A stretch of 17,058 nucleotides of DNA from NCBI GenBank assembly GCA_965368115.1, contig CBDULQ010000056.1, positions 1-17,058 on the forward strand. The letters are read 5' to 3'. The notes beneath the pieces were generated by a model. The model was not told where the DNA came from. It was given only the letters and a program-made list of their open reading frames with translations, and ran no database searches. This stretch comes from CBDULQ01 sp965368115. GTDB taxonomy: Bacteria; Pseudomonadota; Gammaproteobacteria; SZUA-229. Below, piece after piece: positions 1 through 7,863 of this stretch (position 1 is its first letter; each line of letters starts with the position of its first letter). A program made the position numbers and the translations under genes.

Positions 1-37
1 AGCATGTTCTTCACGACAACAACTCAGCCTCCCTGTA

Positions 38-43
38 TATAAT
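38..43 (+). promoter_or_regulatory. possible -10 box upstream of the ankyrin gene
   Basis: A perfect TATAAT lies 66 bases before the ATG at 110. No good -35 hexamer is found 16-18 bases upstream, where the sequence around 15-20 reads gacaac. This is therefore only a weak promoter candidate. Nothing else was identified in positions 1-109. Confidence 0.25.
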
Positions 44-109
44 GTATCGCCGGGTGCCTTTTGACCCTAAGCAAGCCGGGTCCGGTGATTTGCCTGCATA
101 ATAGCATTC

Positions 110-706
110 ATGTGGCAAAGGCTATTGCGGAAAATCTATTCTCATCCCTATCTGTTCAATCTGGCGGTCGGCACGCTGATCGGGCTCGGTGTCTATCTGG
201 CCTCCATCGACGTGGACGAAGCCGATCGCAGTGGTCGTACCGCCCTGCATATCGCTGCCGAACAGGGTGAACTGGCCAACGTGAATACGCTGCTGGCGCG
301 TGGAGCGACGGTGGATGCGCGGGAACATTGCCGCTGGACGCCGATGATGCGGGCGGCGCAGAACGGTCATCTGGACAGTGTAAAACGATTGCTGGATGCC
401 GGTGCCGACATCAATGCCCGGGATAAGGACGGTTACAACGCACTCACGGCCAGTATCATCTCCAACCGGCCCCGGGTGTTCGAGTACCTGTTGCAGCAGG
501 GCATTCAGATCGACGTGCAGGATCACAGCGTCGGCTGGACCGCGCTGATCTGGGCAGTAAAGCTGCAACGTCGGGAGATGATCGAAGCGTTGCTTGAACG
601 GGGTGCAAATCCGGCGTTGCGTGATCATGACGGTCTGAATGCCGCGGACTGGGCGCGCAAGTCGGGTGATGTCGAGCTGGCGAAGCGGCTGGACAGTCTC
701 AGCTGA
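110..706 (+). CDS. membrane-anchored ankyrin-repeat protein
   Basis: This 198-residue protein starts with a short basic segment (residues 1-10) and one hydrophobic helix (about 15-31). The rest is ankyrin repeats at about 42-70, 76-105, 109-138, 142-171 and a shorter one at 175-198. The repeats show the typical G-TALH-AA and LL--GA- patterns, for example RTALHIAA and LLDAGADINARD. Ankyrin stacks bind partner proteins and have no catalytic role of their own. The helix should tether the stack to the inner membrane, but which side the repeats face is not clear from sequence. The start at 110 is the only ATG that includes the membrane helix, and no convincing Shine-Dalgarno precedes it. The next gene lies 123 bases downstream on the same strand. 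The partner is unknown. Confidence 0.85.
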   Translation: MWQRLLRKIYSHPYLFNLAVGTLIGLGVYLASIDVDEADRSGRTALHIAAEQGELANVNTLLARGATVDAREHCRWTPMMRAAQNGHLDSVKRLLDAGADINARDKDGYNALTASIISNRPRVFEYLLQQGIQIDVQDHSVGWTALIWAVKLQRREMIEALLERGANPALRDHDGLNAADWARKSGDVELAKRLDSLS

Positions 707-829
707 ATGTTCTGCATCAAATCGGCCGGGTTTTGTCCCTGTCCTGTCTTTATGTTTTCTATCGATGCGCGTTAGAATCAGGGTGTTGTTTCAGGCTGCC
801 CATGAAAATCCCGTTATCGGAGCGCTGCG

Positions 830-1183
830 ATGAGTGATGATGTAAAAACCAACCTGACCACGTCGTCCACCTGGATGCGCGGTTTATACATTCTACTGTT
901 TTCGCTGTTTTACAGCGTCGCCGAACTGGTACTGTTCGCGGTAGTGATCTTCCAGTTCCTGCTTAAACTGTTCACCGGCGCAACCAATCCGCGATTGCTG
1001 AAGCTCGGTCAGGGGCTGGCAACCTACATTTACCAGATCATTCAGTACATCACGTTCAACAGTGATTACCAGCCATATCCTTTCGGTGCCTGGCCCAGAG
1101 GTGAACCGAAAACGACGAATAAAAATGGCACCAAGGATGACCTGGGGCGTATCGACCAGGATAGTAATGTAGACGGCGACTGA
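830..1183 (+). CDS. DUF4389 family small membrane protein
   Basis: This 117-residue protein has a long hydrophobic stretch at about 19-48, enough for one or two tight membrane passes. It is followed by an amphipathic region (about 55-75) and a short motif with YPFGAWP (about 83-89). This arrangement matches DUF4389, a family of small membrane proteins common in gammaproteobacteria with no assigned biochemical function. The C-terminal tail (about 92-117) is polar and looks disordered. A GGAG about nine bases before the ATG supports the start. A TAGAAT at 773-778 could be a -10 box, but the -35 region is poor. It sits between an ankyrin protein and a membrane lipase; whether the three act together is not shown. 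Confidence 0.8.
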   Translation: MSDDVKTNLTTSSTWMRGLYILLFSLFYSVAELVLFAVVIFQFLLKLFTGATNPRLLKLGQGLATYIYQIIQYITFNSDYQPYPFGAWPRGEPKTTNKNGTKDDLGRIDQDSNVDGD

Positions 1184-1207
1184 GCCTGATGCTCGAAGTC
1201 TGATCGC

Positions 1208-1236
1208 TGGGCAGCGCTCTGCCGCTACTCTATAAT
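1208..1236 (+). promoter_or_regulatory. probable sigma-70 promoter of the patatin-like gene
   Basis: TGGGCA at 1208-1213 (four of six matches to the -35 consensus) is followed by a 17-base spacer and a perfect TATAAT at 1231-1236. This would give a leader of roughly 50 bases before the start at 1295, which has its own strong ribosome site (GGAGG at 1283-1287). Confidence 0.45.
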
Positions 1237-1294
1237 GCAGCGATTCGCGGTACACGAATCAACGTGACCGATAACACGACAGGGAGGTGGTGTG

Positions 1295-4240
1295 ATGGAA
1301 ATGTCCAAAGCCATGCAGGATGTGTCGCGGGTCGTCGGCAGGCCGATCAGTCTGCTCAGCCAGTTTCTGAGCTGGCTCGATAGTCGACTGCGCGGCCAGG
1401 ATCAAAAACTCAACTACACCTACGGTTCACCCCTTAATCTTCTGCTCAAAGCGCCGGGCCATTACTTCGGCATCAGTTTCGTACTGCTATTCCTGAGTGT
1501 TTATATCGTCCTCGGACCCAACCTGGATGTGAGCAGTCGCGAGGCGGTTATCGCCGAGTTGATCTGTGTATTGCTGGTGGTACTGATCCCGCTGAAGATT
1601 GCCAGCGCCGCCAGCCTGTTTTTCTGGCAGTTGCTGTTTGTGTTGTTATCGACCGCGGCGATCTGGTTCGGGCTGGCCATCGAACAGGGGCAGGCGCAGG
1701 GTGAAATCTATCGCCATATTTTTATTCCCGCACTGTGGATCGTCAGCTTCGGCCTGCTGCTGGCGCGTGCTTTTGCCGACGGTTTGATGGCCGAGTGCCG
1801 CGGTCAATTTGCCGATGCCCTGCAACGTTTCGAACTATTTCGTAGTGAAAACGAAGAAAGCGTGTCCGCCACCCTGCAGGAGTTTTTACGTAGCCTGCTG
1901 ACGGTGCCTTTCTACCAGTTGCATAAATGGCTGTTCTTCCCCGCCATCATCGTACTGGTGGTTGCGGATCGCGATCTGATGAAGGTGCTGGCCTACGTTA
2001 TGCTCGGCATGTCGGCAATATATCTTGCCGCTGCCGGTGTACATCGTCGCCTGGCTTATATGCGGGAACTGCTCAACGGTATGTTTTTCAAGGGCGCGCA
2101 CCTGGTGATCAGTCTGTTGTTGATTGGGCTGGCGCTGGGGCGCTGGTTCGAACAGAGCCACATCACCACGCTGATCGAAACCAGTCCCGGTGAAGTGAAC
2201 CTCACCATCCTGCGTTTTTTCATTGCAGCCTATGTGCTGTTCTGGTTTTTCGAATACTGGGCCAATCGTTTTCTGATCGATCATTTCCTGGCCCTGTTCA
2301 AACAACAGGTCGATGCCCAAACACCGGGACGGATCGAGTTCGAAAGTCATGTCGGTGGCGGTGATGTCGATCCGAAAGGGCGTGTGGTGCAGGCGCATGC
2401 CGGTTCGCGGTTGATCCTGCTGGGGCGCGATAGCCAGGGCAGACCGCGCTGGAACCTGTTCAGTCGCGGGGATTTTCTCAACGCCGTGACCAACAAGCTG
2501 GATCGGGAGGACGAGGACGATTACCAGCTGGTAGTCAAGGCGGATGTGATTCGCCAGCGCATGCGTCTGTATTTTCTGTTACTGAACGCCTATCTGGTGG
2601 CGAGCTTTTTTATTCTTTATTACTGGTCGTCTCATCAACCGCAGCTGGCGGAACTGCAGGCACGCGCCGAAGTGACACAGGATGAAGTGAACAGACTGTT
2701 CGATCTCAATGGCGCCATATTCGGTACCCGGCGTCTGGGTGCGGATGAGCCGCGGCTGTTCGTTGCCGCATCCGGCGGTGGTACCCGCGCTGCGTTGTAT
2801 GGTGAATCGGTGCTGCGCGGATTACGTGAACTGGACGTGCTGAACAATGTGCTGCTGACCAGTAGTGTGTCCGGTGGCAGTGCAGCTATGGCTTACTTCA
2901 GTGTGTATCGCGATCAGTTGCTGGCGGGGGACCCGCAGCAACATGATGCTCCGGTCGATGATGAGCAACAGAGGCAGAATGCCTGGCAGGTTTTCAGTGC
3001 AACCATGGCGGCGCCGTACATTCTCGATGTGTTGCAGGGTATCGTCGACTGGCGACTGACCGGCGGCATCGAACAGCACAATCCTGACGCCGGTTCCGCC
3101 GATGCGGCTTCGTTCAATGCGGTGATGCGCATGGGTGACCTGCTCGCGGAAAGCATGCAACGGCGGTTTCAACTGCACGAACATGACGACCGGGATCAAC
3201 TGGGTGAACAGCATCAGTTCGGGATGATTTTCAATACCACCCTGGTGGCGCGTTTCCCGCGCTGGTCCTGTAACGATGTAAAAAACAACCAGGCCTGGTC
3301 GGCTTGCGTGTGTGTCGATGAACAGGGGAATCTCGCCACCCTGGCACAACGTGAAAGCCGTTGCGCGGACCTGAAAACATCACTGGGGCAGGGCGGTCGA
3401 CTGGTGATGACCAATCTCAGAGACCTGAGCGGTTTTCCGTCCAGTGGCGAACCGGTCAATAAAACCGACTTTCTCAGTTATGTGGCACTACAGGACCCGG
3501 ACGTCGGCCTGCATCGAGCCGCCGCACTCAGCGCCAACTTCCCACCGGTGTTTCCCAATGCCGCAGTGGATGTCGACAACGCGCAACGTTACTGGGTGAC
3601 CGACGGCGGTGCTTCGGACAATCGCGGTTTGTTGTCCCTGCTCTACACGATTCGCCAGGCGATTGTCGACGAAATGGCAAAACGTTGCGTCGATCGAGAA
3701 TGCCGCCAGGAAAACCTGCCGCCCCTGCATGTCGTCATCGCCGATGCCTCCGCCACCAACCTGTCATTCTCCGGCAATACCGGCATCCCCGCTGCACTTG
3801 GTGCACCGACCCGTTTCGCCAGCCAGTTGATCGTCGACCTGGCGGCGGACATCAAACGCATGTATCGGGTGCTCGGCGGCAGCGCACATTTTCATTACCT
3901 GCCGATGCCACTGGTATTGCGTAGCGATGGTCTGGGTACTCACTGGATGATGCCGAGCGAAGTCAATTTCAAACAACCGAAAGATGTCGCCCGGCTCGAC
4001 CAGACCATGGATAAACAAAAAGCCACCCTGTCCGCCATCGATACCCGACAACTCATCGACGACCTGCACAGTACGAAACATGCACTTCAGCCGAGTGAAG
4101 ACAGTGAACGGGTATGGCAGTGGATCTGCCGCGAACAGTTCGGCGCCCATCAGCAACGCTGGGTGAAACTGGTGAAGTTACTGAAGCCGGATGCACAGGT
4201 TGCGGATATTTGTCGATCTGCTGAAGCCGGTGCTCAATGA
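1295..4240 (+). CDS. multi-pass membrane patatin-like phospholipase
   Basis: This protein has 981 residues. About the first 450 form a membrane region with hydrophobic segments near 53-75, 84-130 (probably two helices), 143-160, 204-250 (two), 264-282, 302-320 and 427-445. The C-terminal half is a patatin/cPLA2-type acyl hydrolase domain. Its oxyanion-hole loop is GGGTRAA (494-500), the nucleophile elbow is SSVSGGS with Ser526, and the catalytic Asp is in DGG at 770-772. Patatins use this Ser-Asp dyad to cleave acyl esters of phospholipids. The usual first Gly of G-x-S-x-G is Ser here, as in many bacterial PNPLA relatives. I prefer ATG 1295, seven bases after GGAGG, over GTG 1292, which is only four bases away. 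The catalytic domain is expected next to the membrane; substrate and role are unknown. The next gene converges on it. Confidence 0.85.
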   Translation: MEMSKAMQDVSRVVGRPISLLSQFLSWLDSRLRGQDQKLNYTYGSPLNLLLKAPGHYFGISFVLLFLSVYIVLGPNLDVSSREAVIAELICVLLVVLIPLKIASAASLFFWQLLFVLLSTAAIWFGLAIEQGQAQGEIYRHIFIPALWIVSFGLLLARAFADGLMAECRGQFADALQRFELFRSENEESVSATLQEFLRSLLTVPFYQLHKWLFFPAIIVLVVADRDLMKVLAYVMLGMSAIYLAAAGVHRRLAYMRELLNGMFFKGAHLVISLLLIGLALGRWFEQSHITTLIETSPGEVNLTILRFFIAAYVLFWFFEYWANRFLIDHFLALFKQQVDAQTPGRIEFESHVGGGDVDPKGRVVQAHAGSRLILLGRDSQGRPRWNLFSRGDFLNAVTNKLDREDEDDYQLVVKADVIRQRMRLYFLLLNAYLVASFFILYYWSSHQPQLAELQARAEVTQDEVNRLFDLNGAIFGTRRLGADEPRLFVAASGGGTRAALYGESVLRGLRELDVLNNVLLTSSVSGGSAAMAYFSVYRDQLLAGDPQQHDAPVDDEQQRQNAWQVFSATMAAPYILDVLQGIVDWRLTGGIEQHNPDAGSADAASFNAVMRMGDLLAESMQRRFQLHEHDDRDQLGEQHQFGMIFNTTLVARFPRWSCNDVKNNQAWSACVCVDEQGNLATLAQRESRCADLKTSLGQGGRLVMTNLRDLSGFPSSGEPVNKTDFLSYVALQDPDVGLHRAAALSANFPPVFPNAAVDVDNAQRYWVTDGGASDNRGLLSLLYTIRQAIVDEMAKRCVDRECRQENLPPLHVVIADASATNLSFSGNTGIPAALGAPTRFASQLIVDLAADIKRMYRVLGGSAHFHYLPMPLVLRSDGLGTHWMMPSEVNFKQPKDVARLDQTMDKQKATLSAIDTRQLIDDLHSTKHALQPSEDSERVWQWICREQFGAHQQRWVKLVKLLKPDAQVADICRSAEAGAQ

Positions 4241-4557
4241 AGGCATGAATCATCATTGATCAGGACGTTTCCCCGTGCTCGAAAAGATTCCCGACAGAAG
4301 CATTCGGGAATGACGAAAGCGGGAATCCAGTTTTCAGATATCACACCAGTCTTTAAGTTACTGGATACCTGCTTTTGCAGGTCTGACGCGTGTTTAAGGA
4401 TTGGCAAAACCTCTTAGGTTAGTCATTCACAAAAAAGCCTCGTCGTCCCCGAATGCTTCTGTCGGGGACCTCGTAATGCGGGGGAAAGGGTGACGAATCA
4501 GTTAAAGCCCGTGCAGTGCAAACAACCGCCGCCATCAATTCAGCTTCGACGATCACA
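4241..4557. other. convergent intergenic region
   Basis: This is the 317-base gap between the ends of the patatin-like gene and tetR. It contains the palindromic repeat copy at 4287-4469. Positions 4470-4557 hold no recognisable feature. The hairpins could stop transcription from both sides, but none has the run of T expected of an intrinsic terminator. Confidence 0.6.
4287..4469. repeat. rearranged copy of the palindromic repeat unit
   Basis: This lies between two convergent genes and holds three hairpins of the family that forms the array at 12971-13618. They are D-type 4287-4311 (8-bp arms, 9-base loop), B'-type 4365-4384 (arms ATACCTGC and GCAGGTCT, one mismatch) and A-type 4445-4469 (GTCCCCGA and TCGGGGAC). 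Each carries the constant CGTC (or GACG) next to the outer end of its stem. A remnant of the B hairpin (right arm and CCAG flank, about 4316-4330) is fused directly to the D flank, which indicates an internal deletion. A copy of the D-to-B linker (about 4397-4430) occurs out of place before the A hairpin. No T-tract follows any stem. Confidence 0.85.
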
Positions 4558-5187
4558 TCACGCCGATTCGATCGCTGCATCCACCAGCACCTGTGCCGCC
4601 ATCTTCGCCTGCAGTGCTGGCTCCGAAGAGAGCAGGGTCACGGCACCGACAATTGCACCATCCACCAGAATGCCCAGTTGTTCCGCCAGCAGGTGTGCAT
4701 CTTTTGCCCGGGCGGCATCGGCCAGTTCATAAATAAAACGGTTGGTATCTTCGCGATGTTGCTGAGCCAGTTCGCGGATGGCATCGTCCCGTTTGTGACT
4801 TTCCATCACCGAGTTGATGAAAGCGCAACCGAAGAACGACTCATCTTCGAACCAGACTTTGAGTGCATCGAAAATCGTCAGTAACTGGTCACGCGGTGTG
4901 TCGGCCTTATCGAGAATAAAATCGCGAAACCAGCCCAGCCATAAGGCGCTTTCTCTTTGCAGCACGGCGCGCACCAGGTTTTCCTTGGAGCCGAAGTGTT
5001 CATACAGGGTGCGTCTTGCGACGCCGGATTCATCCAGTACTTTTTTGATACCGGTGGCATGAATCCCTTCGCGGCAGAACAGTTCATTGGCCACCGACAA
5101 CAAACGCTCCGAAGCACTGTCGCTGGTTTGCTGTTCGGTGCGCCCATAACATGCGTTTTTCAAACCTGTCTCCCGCTTTTCAGTCAC
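4558..5187 (-). CDS. TetR/AcrR family transcriptional regulator
   Basis: This 209-residue repressor-type protein has an N-terminal TetR DNA-binding domain (about 26-72). Its helix-turn-helix spans about 46-66 and includes TGIKKVLDESGV and RRTLYEHFGSKENLV, the family signature. The C-terminal ligand-binding domain (about 85-205) contains FFGCAFINSVMES, a pattern seen in TetR regulators that sense small organic molecules. It is divergent from the uptake/oxidation operon and is probably its local repressor, released when the substrate or an intermediate binds. The palindrome at 5402-5419 is the likely operator. The start is uncertain. The full frame opens with GTG at 5187 without a visible Shine-Dalgarno. 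A TTG at 5163, six bases after GGGAG, would give a protein eight residues shorter. Both keep the whole DNA-binding domain. Confidence 0.9.
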   Translation of the reverse strand: MTEKRETGLKNACYGRTEQQTSDSASERLLSVANELFCREGIHATGIKKVLDESGVARRTLYEHFGSKENLVRAVLQRESALWLGWFRDFILDKADTPRDQLLTIFDALKVWFEDESFFGCAFINSVMESHKRDDAIRELAQQHREDTNRFIYELADAARAKDAHLLAEQLGILVDGAIVGAVTLLSSEPALQAKMAAQVLVDAAIESA

Positions 5188-5504
5188 TGCATTGAGCCGA
5201 GTGTAGCGGTTTCTTTCGGTGAAGAACAGGAGGCCGAAAACCGTGACCCATGCTGGCGCATCAAGGTGTGCAAATGCTCAGCTGTTGTGCATAGCCGCCT
5301 GTTTTCGGTACCGTCCATTTTTTGATAATCCCACTTAATTTCAAATAAATCAGTAACTTAAATTGTAGATTTATGGCTGGCCCGGCTCTTGCTACTAACT
5401 GGTAGACCGATTGGTCTACTCGATTGGTTCAAGTGTGGCAGCCCGATACAGGCAAGTACAGGCGGTCCTTTTAATGATGTGTATAGATTGAGGAGCTTCC
5501 CCCC
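5188..5504. other. divergent regulatory region of the module
   Basis: This is the 317-base gap between tetR (minus) and the substrate-binding protein gene (plus). The part at about 5320-5370 is A+T rich and is the likely promoter area, but I could not assign hexamers with confidence. The palindrome at 5402-5419 lies 85 bases before the plus-strand ATG. CGATTGG occurs twice, at 5408-5414 and 5421-5427, the first copy overlapping the palindrome. AGGAG at 5491-5495 is the ribosome site for the downstream gene. Positions 5188-5320 show nothing specific. Confidence 0.6.
5402..5419. promoter_or_regulatory. probable TetR operator (perfect inverted repeat)
   Basis: GTAGACC and GGTCTAC form perfect 7-base arms around the 4-base spacer GATT, 18 bases in all. 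The length, symmetry and the ACC-N4-GGT core fit operators bound by TetR-family dimers such as RutR (TTGACC/GGTCAA type). The site sits between the divergent tetR and the operon, close enough to the operon to overlap its promoter. That the neighbouring TetR protein binds here is inferred. Confidence 0.65.
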
Positions 5505-6572
5505 ATGAAACGTGACTTGCTTAACTGGTTTCGATCCAACGACGTCACCTTCAGTAAAACCGATGAAACTGATCACGGACGCCGTGATTTCTTACGCGCC
5601 GGATGTTCCTGTTGTTCGGCACTGGCGCTTACACCGGCTGCCGCAACCATGCTGGCCGCTGCCGGCAGTGCGGAAGCGGCGGCATCCGGCACCGTACTCA
5701 AGGTCGGTCATTTACCTGCCGGCTGTGTATCCCATGTGTTACTGGCGAAGAAACGCGGCATGTTCGCGAAGGCCGGACTCAAGGTCGATCTGGTTCAGTT
5801 CAACGGACCCGCGGACAACATTCGTGCACTGGTTGCCGGTGAACTGCACATGATGCACAACCCCTGGACCACCACCATGGCCGCCTACGCCGAAGGCAGT
5901 AAAGACCTGCGCATCATCGGCGGTTCCGGTCTGGCCGGTATCGAACTGGTGGCGCGCAAGGACAGTGTTGCCAACGTCAATGAATTCATCGGCAAGGCCG
6001 GCAAAAAACTGCGCGTCGGTACATTGCGTCTGGATACGCTGGAGCTGGTTGGTTACGGCGTGATGTCGCAGAACGGTGTGTCTTACGATGATTACGACAT
6101 GACCTTCTTCCCCAGCATGGTCGGCATGGGCGAAGCACTCATCAACGGTTCCGTGGACGTGTGCACCCTGGCGCAACCCTACGCGGAAATGGTGGTGAAA
6201 GAAGCGGGCGGTATTTATCTCGCCGACAGCAACGATGTCTGGGGTCCGGAAGCGCCGGACTGCGTCATTACCTCGACCGACAGTTTCCTGAAAAAAGAAG
6301 GCACGCTGGCGACTCAATACATGGCTGTTCTGCGCGAAGCCGCGGAATCATTCTACAACGATTTCGAAGCCGCACTCGACGACCTGCAACCCCTGTACGG
6401 CGCACCCCGCGAAATTCTTGCCATTGCACTGAAACGTCAGTCACCGGACCCGTTGCTGAATGCCGCAGGTGTGTCCGGCATTCGCAAAGGCGTGAAGTAC
6501 CTGATCGAACTCGGTTACTTCAAGACCAATATTGCCGACGACGTGCTTAACCTGGGCTATCAGCCCGCCTGA
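5505..6572 (+). CDS. Tat-exported ABC transporter substrate-binding protein (NMT1/SsuA-like)
   Basis: This 355-residue periplasmic binding protein has a long N-region of 25 residues, then GRRDFLRAG with the twin arginines at 26-27. A hydrophobic stretch (about 34-56) and an Ala-rich cleavage region (AEAAAS, about 57-61) follow, as in a Tat signal peptide. The mature part begins KVGHLPAGCVSHVLLAKKRG and resembles the NMT1/SsuA/TauA group, which bind sulfonates, nitrate, pyrimidine precursors or aromatic acids. In this group the captured ligand is delivered to a permease/ATPase pair, both encoded in this operon. The ligand cannot be deduced. Cys34, Cys36 and Cys37 sit unusually in the signal hydrophobic core. 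AGGAG nine bases upstream supports the start. It is the first gene after the operator, 30 bases from the next. Confidence 0.88.
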   Translation: MKRDLLNWFRSNDVTFSKTDETDHGRRDFLRAGCSCCSALALTPAAATMLAAAGSAEAAASGTVLKVGHLPAGCVSHVLLAKKRGMFAKAGLKVDLVQFNGPADNIRALVAGELHMMHNPWTTTMAAYAEGSKDLRIIGGSGLAGIELVARKDSVANVNEFIGKAGKKLRVGTLRLDTLELVGYGVMSQNGVSYDDYDMTFFPSMVGMGEALINGSVDVCTLAQPYAEMVVKEAGGIYLADSNDVWGPEAPDCVITSTDSFLKKEGTLATQYMAVLREAAESFYNDFEAALDDLQPLYGAPREILAIALKRQSPDPLLNAAGVSGIRKGVKYLIELGYFKTNIADDVLNLGYQPA

Positions 6573-6602
6573 TGTTAACGGCAGAACCAACCCGGAGATA
6601 TT

Positions 6603-7856
6603 ATGAGTGAAGTCAAACGATACGATACGGTGATCGTCGGCGCGCGTGCCGCCGGTGCATCGCTGGCGATCGAACTGCAACGACTGGGTCAGCGTGTCGC
6701 AGTGGTCGATCGCGCGACCTTTCCATCGGACATCATGTCCACTCACGTGGTGTATCCCAATACCCTGAGGCGCTTCGAGCGCCTCGGGGTCCTGCAGTCG
6801 ATACTCGATAACGGACCGCCGCCGCTCTACACCTCGTGGATTCATGAAAACCGCATGTTCGTTGCACCGCATACACCGGTGGACGGTCGCGACTGGGCGA
6901 TTTGCGTACGTCGCATCACCCTCGACGCCATCATGGTGAACAAGGCGCGTGAAGAGGGTGCGGATATTTACGAAGGCTGGACCATGACCGAACTGCTTGG
7001 GTCTGGCAGCGAAGACGATCCGGTGCGCGGTTTCATGGCGAAAAAAGACGACCAGGTGATTCAGTTCGAAGCCGATGTCGTGGCCGGCGCCGATGGTGTC
7101 AATTCAACCGTGGCACGACTGGTGGGTGCGCAGAAGCGCAAGATCATGCCCACCGACACCATGTTGTACTTCGCCTACTGGAAGGGTGCGGATACGCGCA
7201 ACACCCAGGATTTCTTTTTCGAACCGCCGTGGATTCATGCGCACTTTCCCGCCGACAACGGTTACCACGTCATCACCATGAACGGACCGGTCAGTGAGCG
7301 TCCCAACATTAAAAACATGGAAGACTTTTACATGCAACGCTTGAAGTCCATGCCCGCGCTCTGGTCGCGACTGGAAAACGCGGAGAAAGTCTCCCGCGTC
7401 ATGGGTACACCGAAGCTGGATGGTTATTACCGTGATTCCGTTGGTCCCGGCTGGTTACTGGTCGGCGATGCCTCGCATTTCAAACATCCTGCCGGCGCGC
7501 AGGGCATCGGCGACGCATTGCATGCCAGTGAAGCGGTGGCGCCGATGATCGTTGAAAAGAATTATCGCAGTGAATATCCGAAGTGGCGCGAAAGCGTGTC
7601 CCGTGAACTCTATGCGTTCTGTAAACACCTCGGTGAAGTGCCCACTGACGAAGGCATGCGCAAGGTGATCGATGCGGCGATTGCCGATCCGATCCTGGCG
7701 CGCAAACTGCTCGATGTGTGGTGTCGAACATCGAGCCCCTGGAAAGATGTGATTCCGCGCGCGCCGTTCCTGGCGGGTGTCATGGGTGAAAGTGTCGATG
7801 CGGTGCTGGCACCGTATGATAATGAGGATGACGTGCCTCAAGCGGCCACGGCCTGA
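6603..7856 (+). CDS. FAD-dependent class A monooxygenase-type oxidoreductase
   Basis: This 417-residue flavoprotein has three family landmarks. The N-terminal FAD dinucleotide fold is TVIVGARAAGASLA (about 9-22). The DG motif is GADGVNSTVAR (162-172). The GD motif with following helix is GWLLVGDASHFKHPAGAQGIGD (about 283-304). This order is that of PHBH/UbiH-type flavin hydroxylases and related geranylgeranyl-reductase-like enzymes. These take electrons from NAD(P)H and usually insert one oxygen atom into an aromatic or other electron-rich substrate. The first glycine motif is G-A-R-A-A-G rather than the usual GxGxxG, a variant also seen in relatives. It is cytoplasmic, with no signal or membrane segment. 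GGAGA just before the ATG supports the start. Being encoded right after the binding protein, it is the likely first enzyme on the imported compound. Substrate unknown. Confidence 0.87.
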   Translation: MSEVKRYDTVIVGARAAGASLAIELQRLGQRVAVVDRATFPSDIMSTHVVYPNTLRRFERLGVLQSILDNGPPPLYTSWIHENRMFVAPHTPVDGRDWAICVRRITLDAIMVNKAREEGADIYEGWTMTELLGSGSEDDPVRGFMAKKDDQVIQFEADVVAGADGVNSTVARLVGAQKRKIMPTDTMLYFAYWKGADTRNTQDFFFEPPWIHAHFPADNGYHVITMNGPVSERPNIKNMEDFYMQRLKSMPALWSRLENAEKVSRVMGTPKLDGYYRDSVGPGWLLVGDASHFKHPAGAQGIGDALHASEAVAPMIVEKNYRSEYPKWRESVSRELYAFCKHLGEVPTDEGMRKVIDAAIADPILARKLLDVWCRTSSPWKDVIPRAPFLAGVMGESVDAVLAPYDNEDDVPQAATA

Positions 7857-7863
7857 GGACGTC

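Noticed and set aside
122..628. Minus-strand open frame opposite the ankyrin gene
   Set aside because: The plus strand encodes regular ankyrin repeats; the antisense product shows no family pattern.
4287..4469. Palindromic hairpins as intrinsic terminators
   Set aside because: The stems are strong, but no run of T follows on either strand, so Rho-independent termination is not supported.
5592..5610. Lipobox at Cys34 of the binding protein
   Set aside because: The residue at -3 is Arg and the hydrophobic stretch lies after the Cys, not before it. A Tat signal with later cleavage fits better.
7777..7863. Upstream in-frame start for the DUF1116 gene
   Set aside because: It would overlap the monooxygenase gene by 80 bases and add 29 residues unlike the family. 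ATG 7864 with GAGGA is better.
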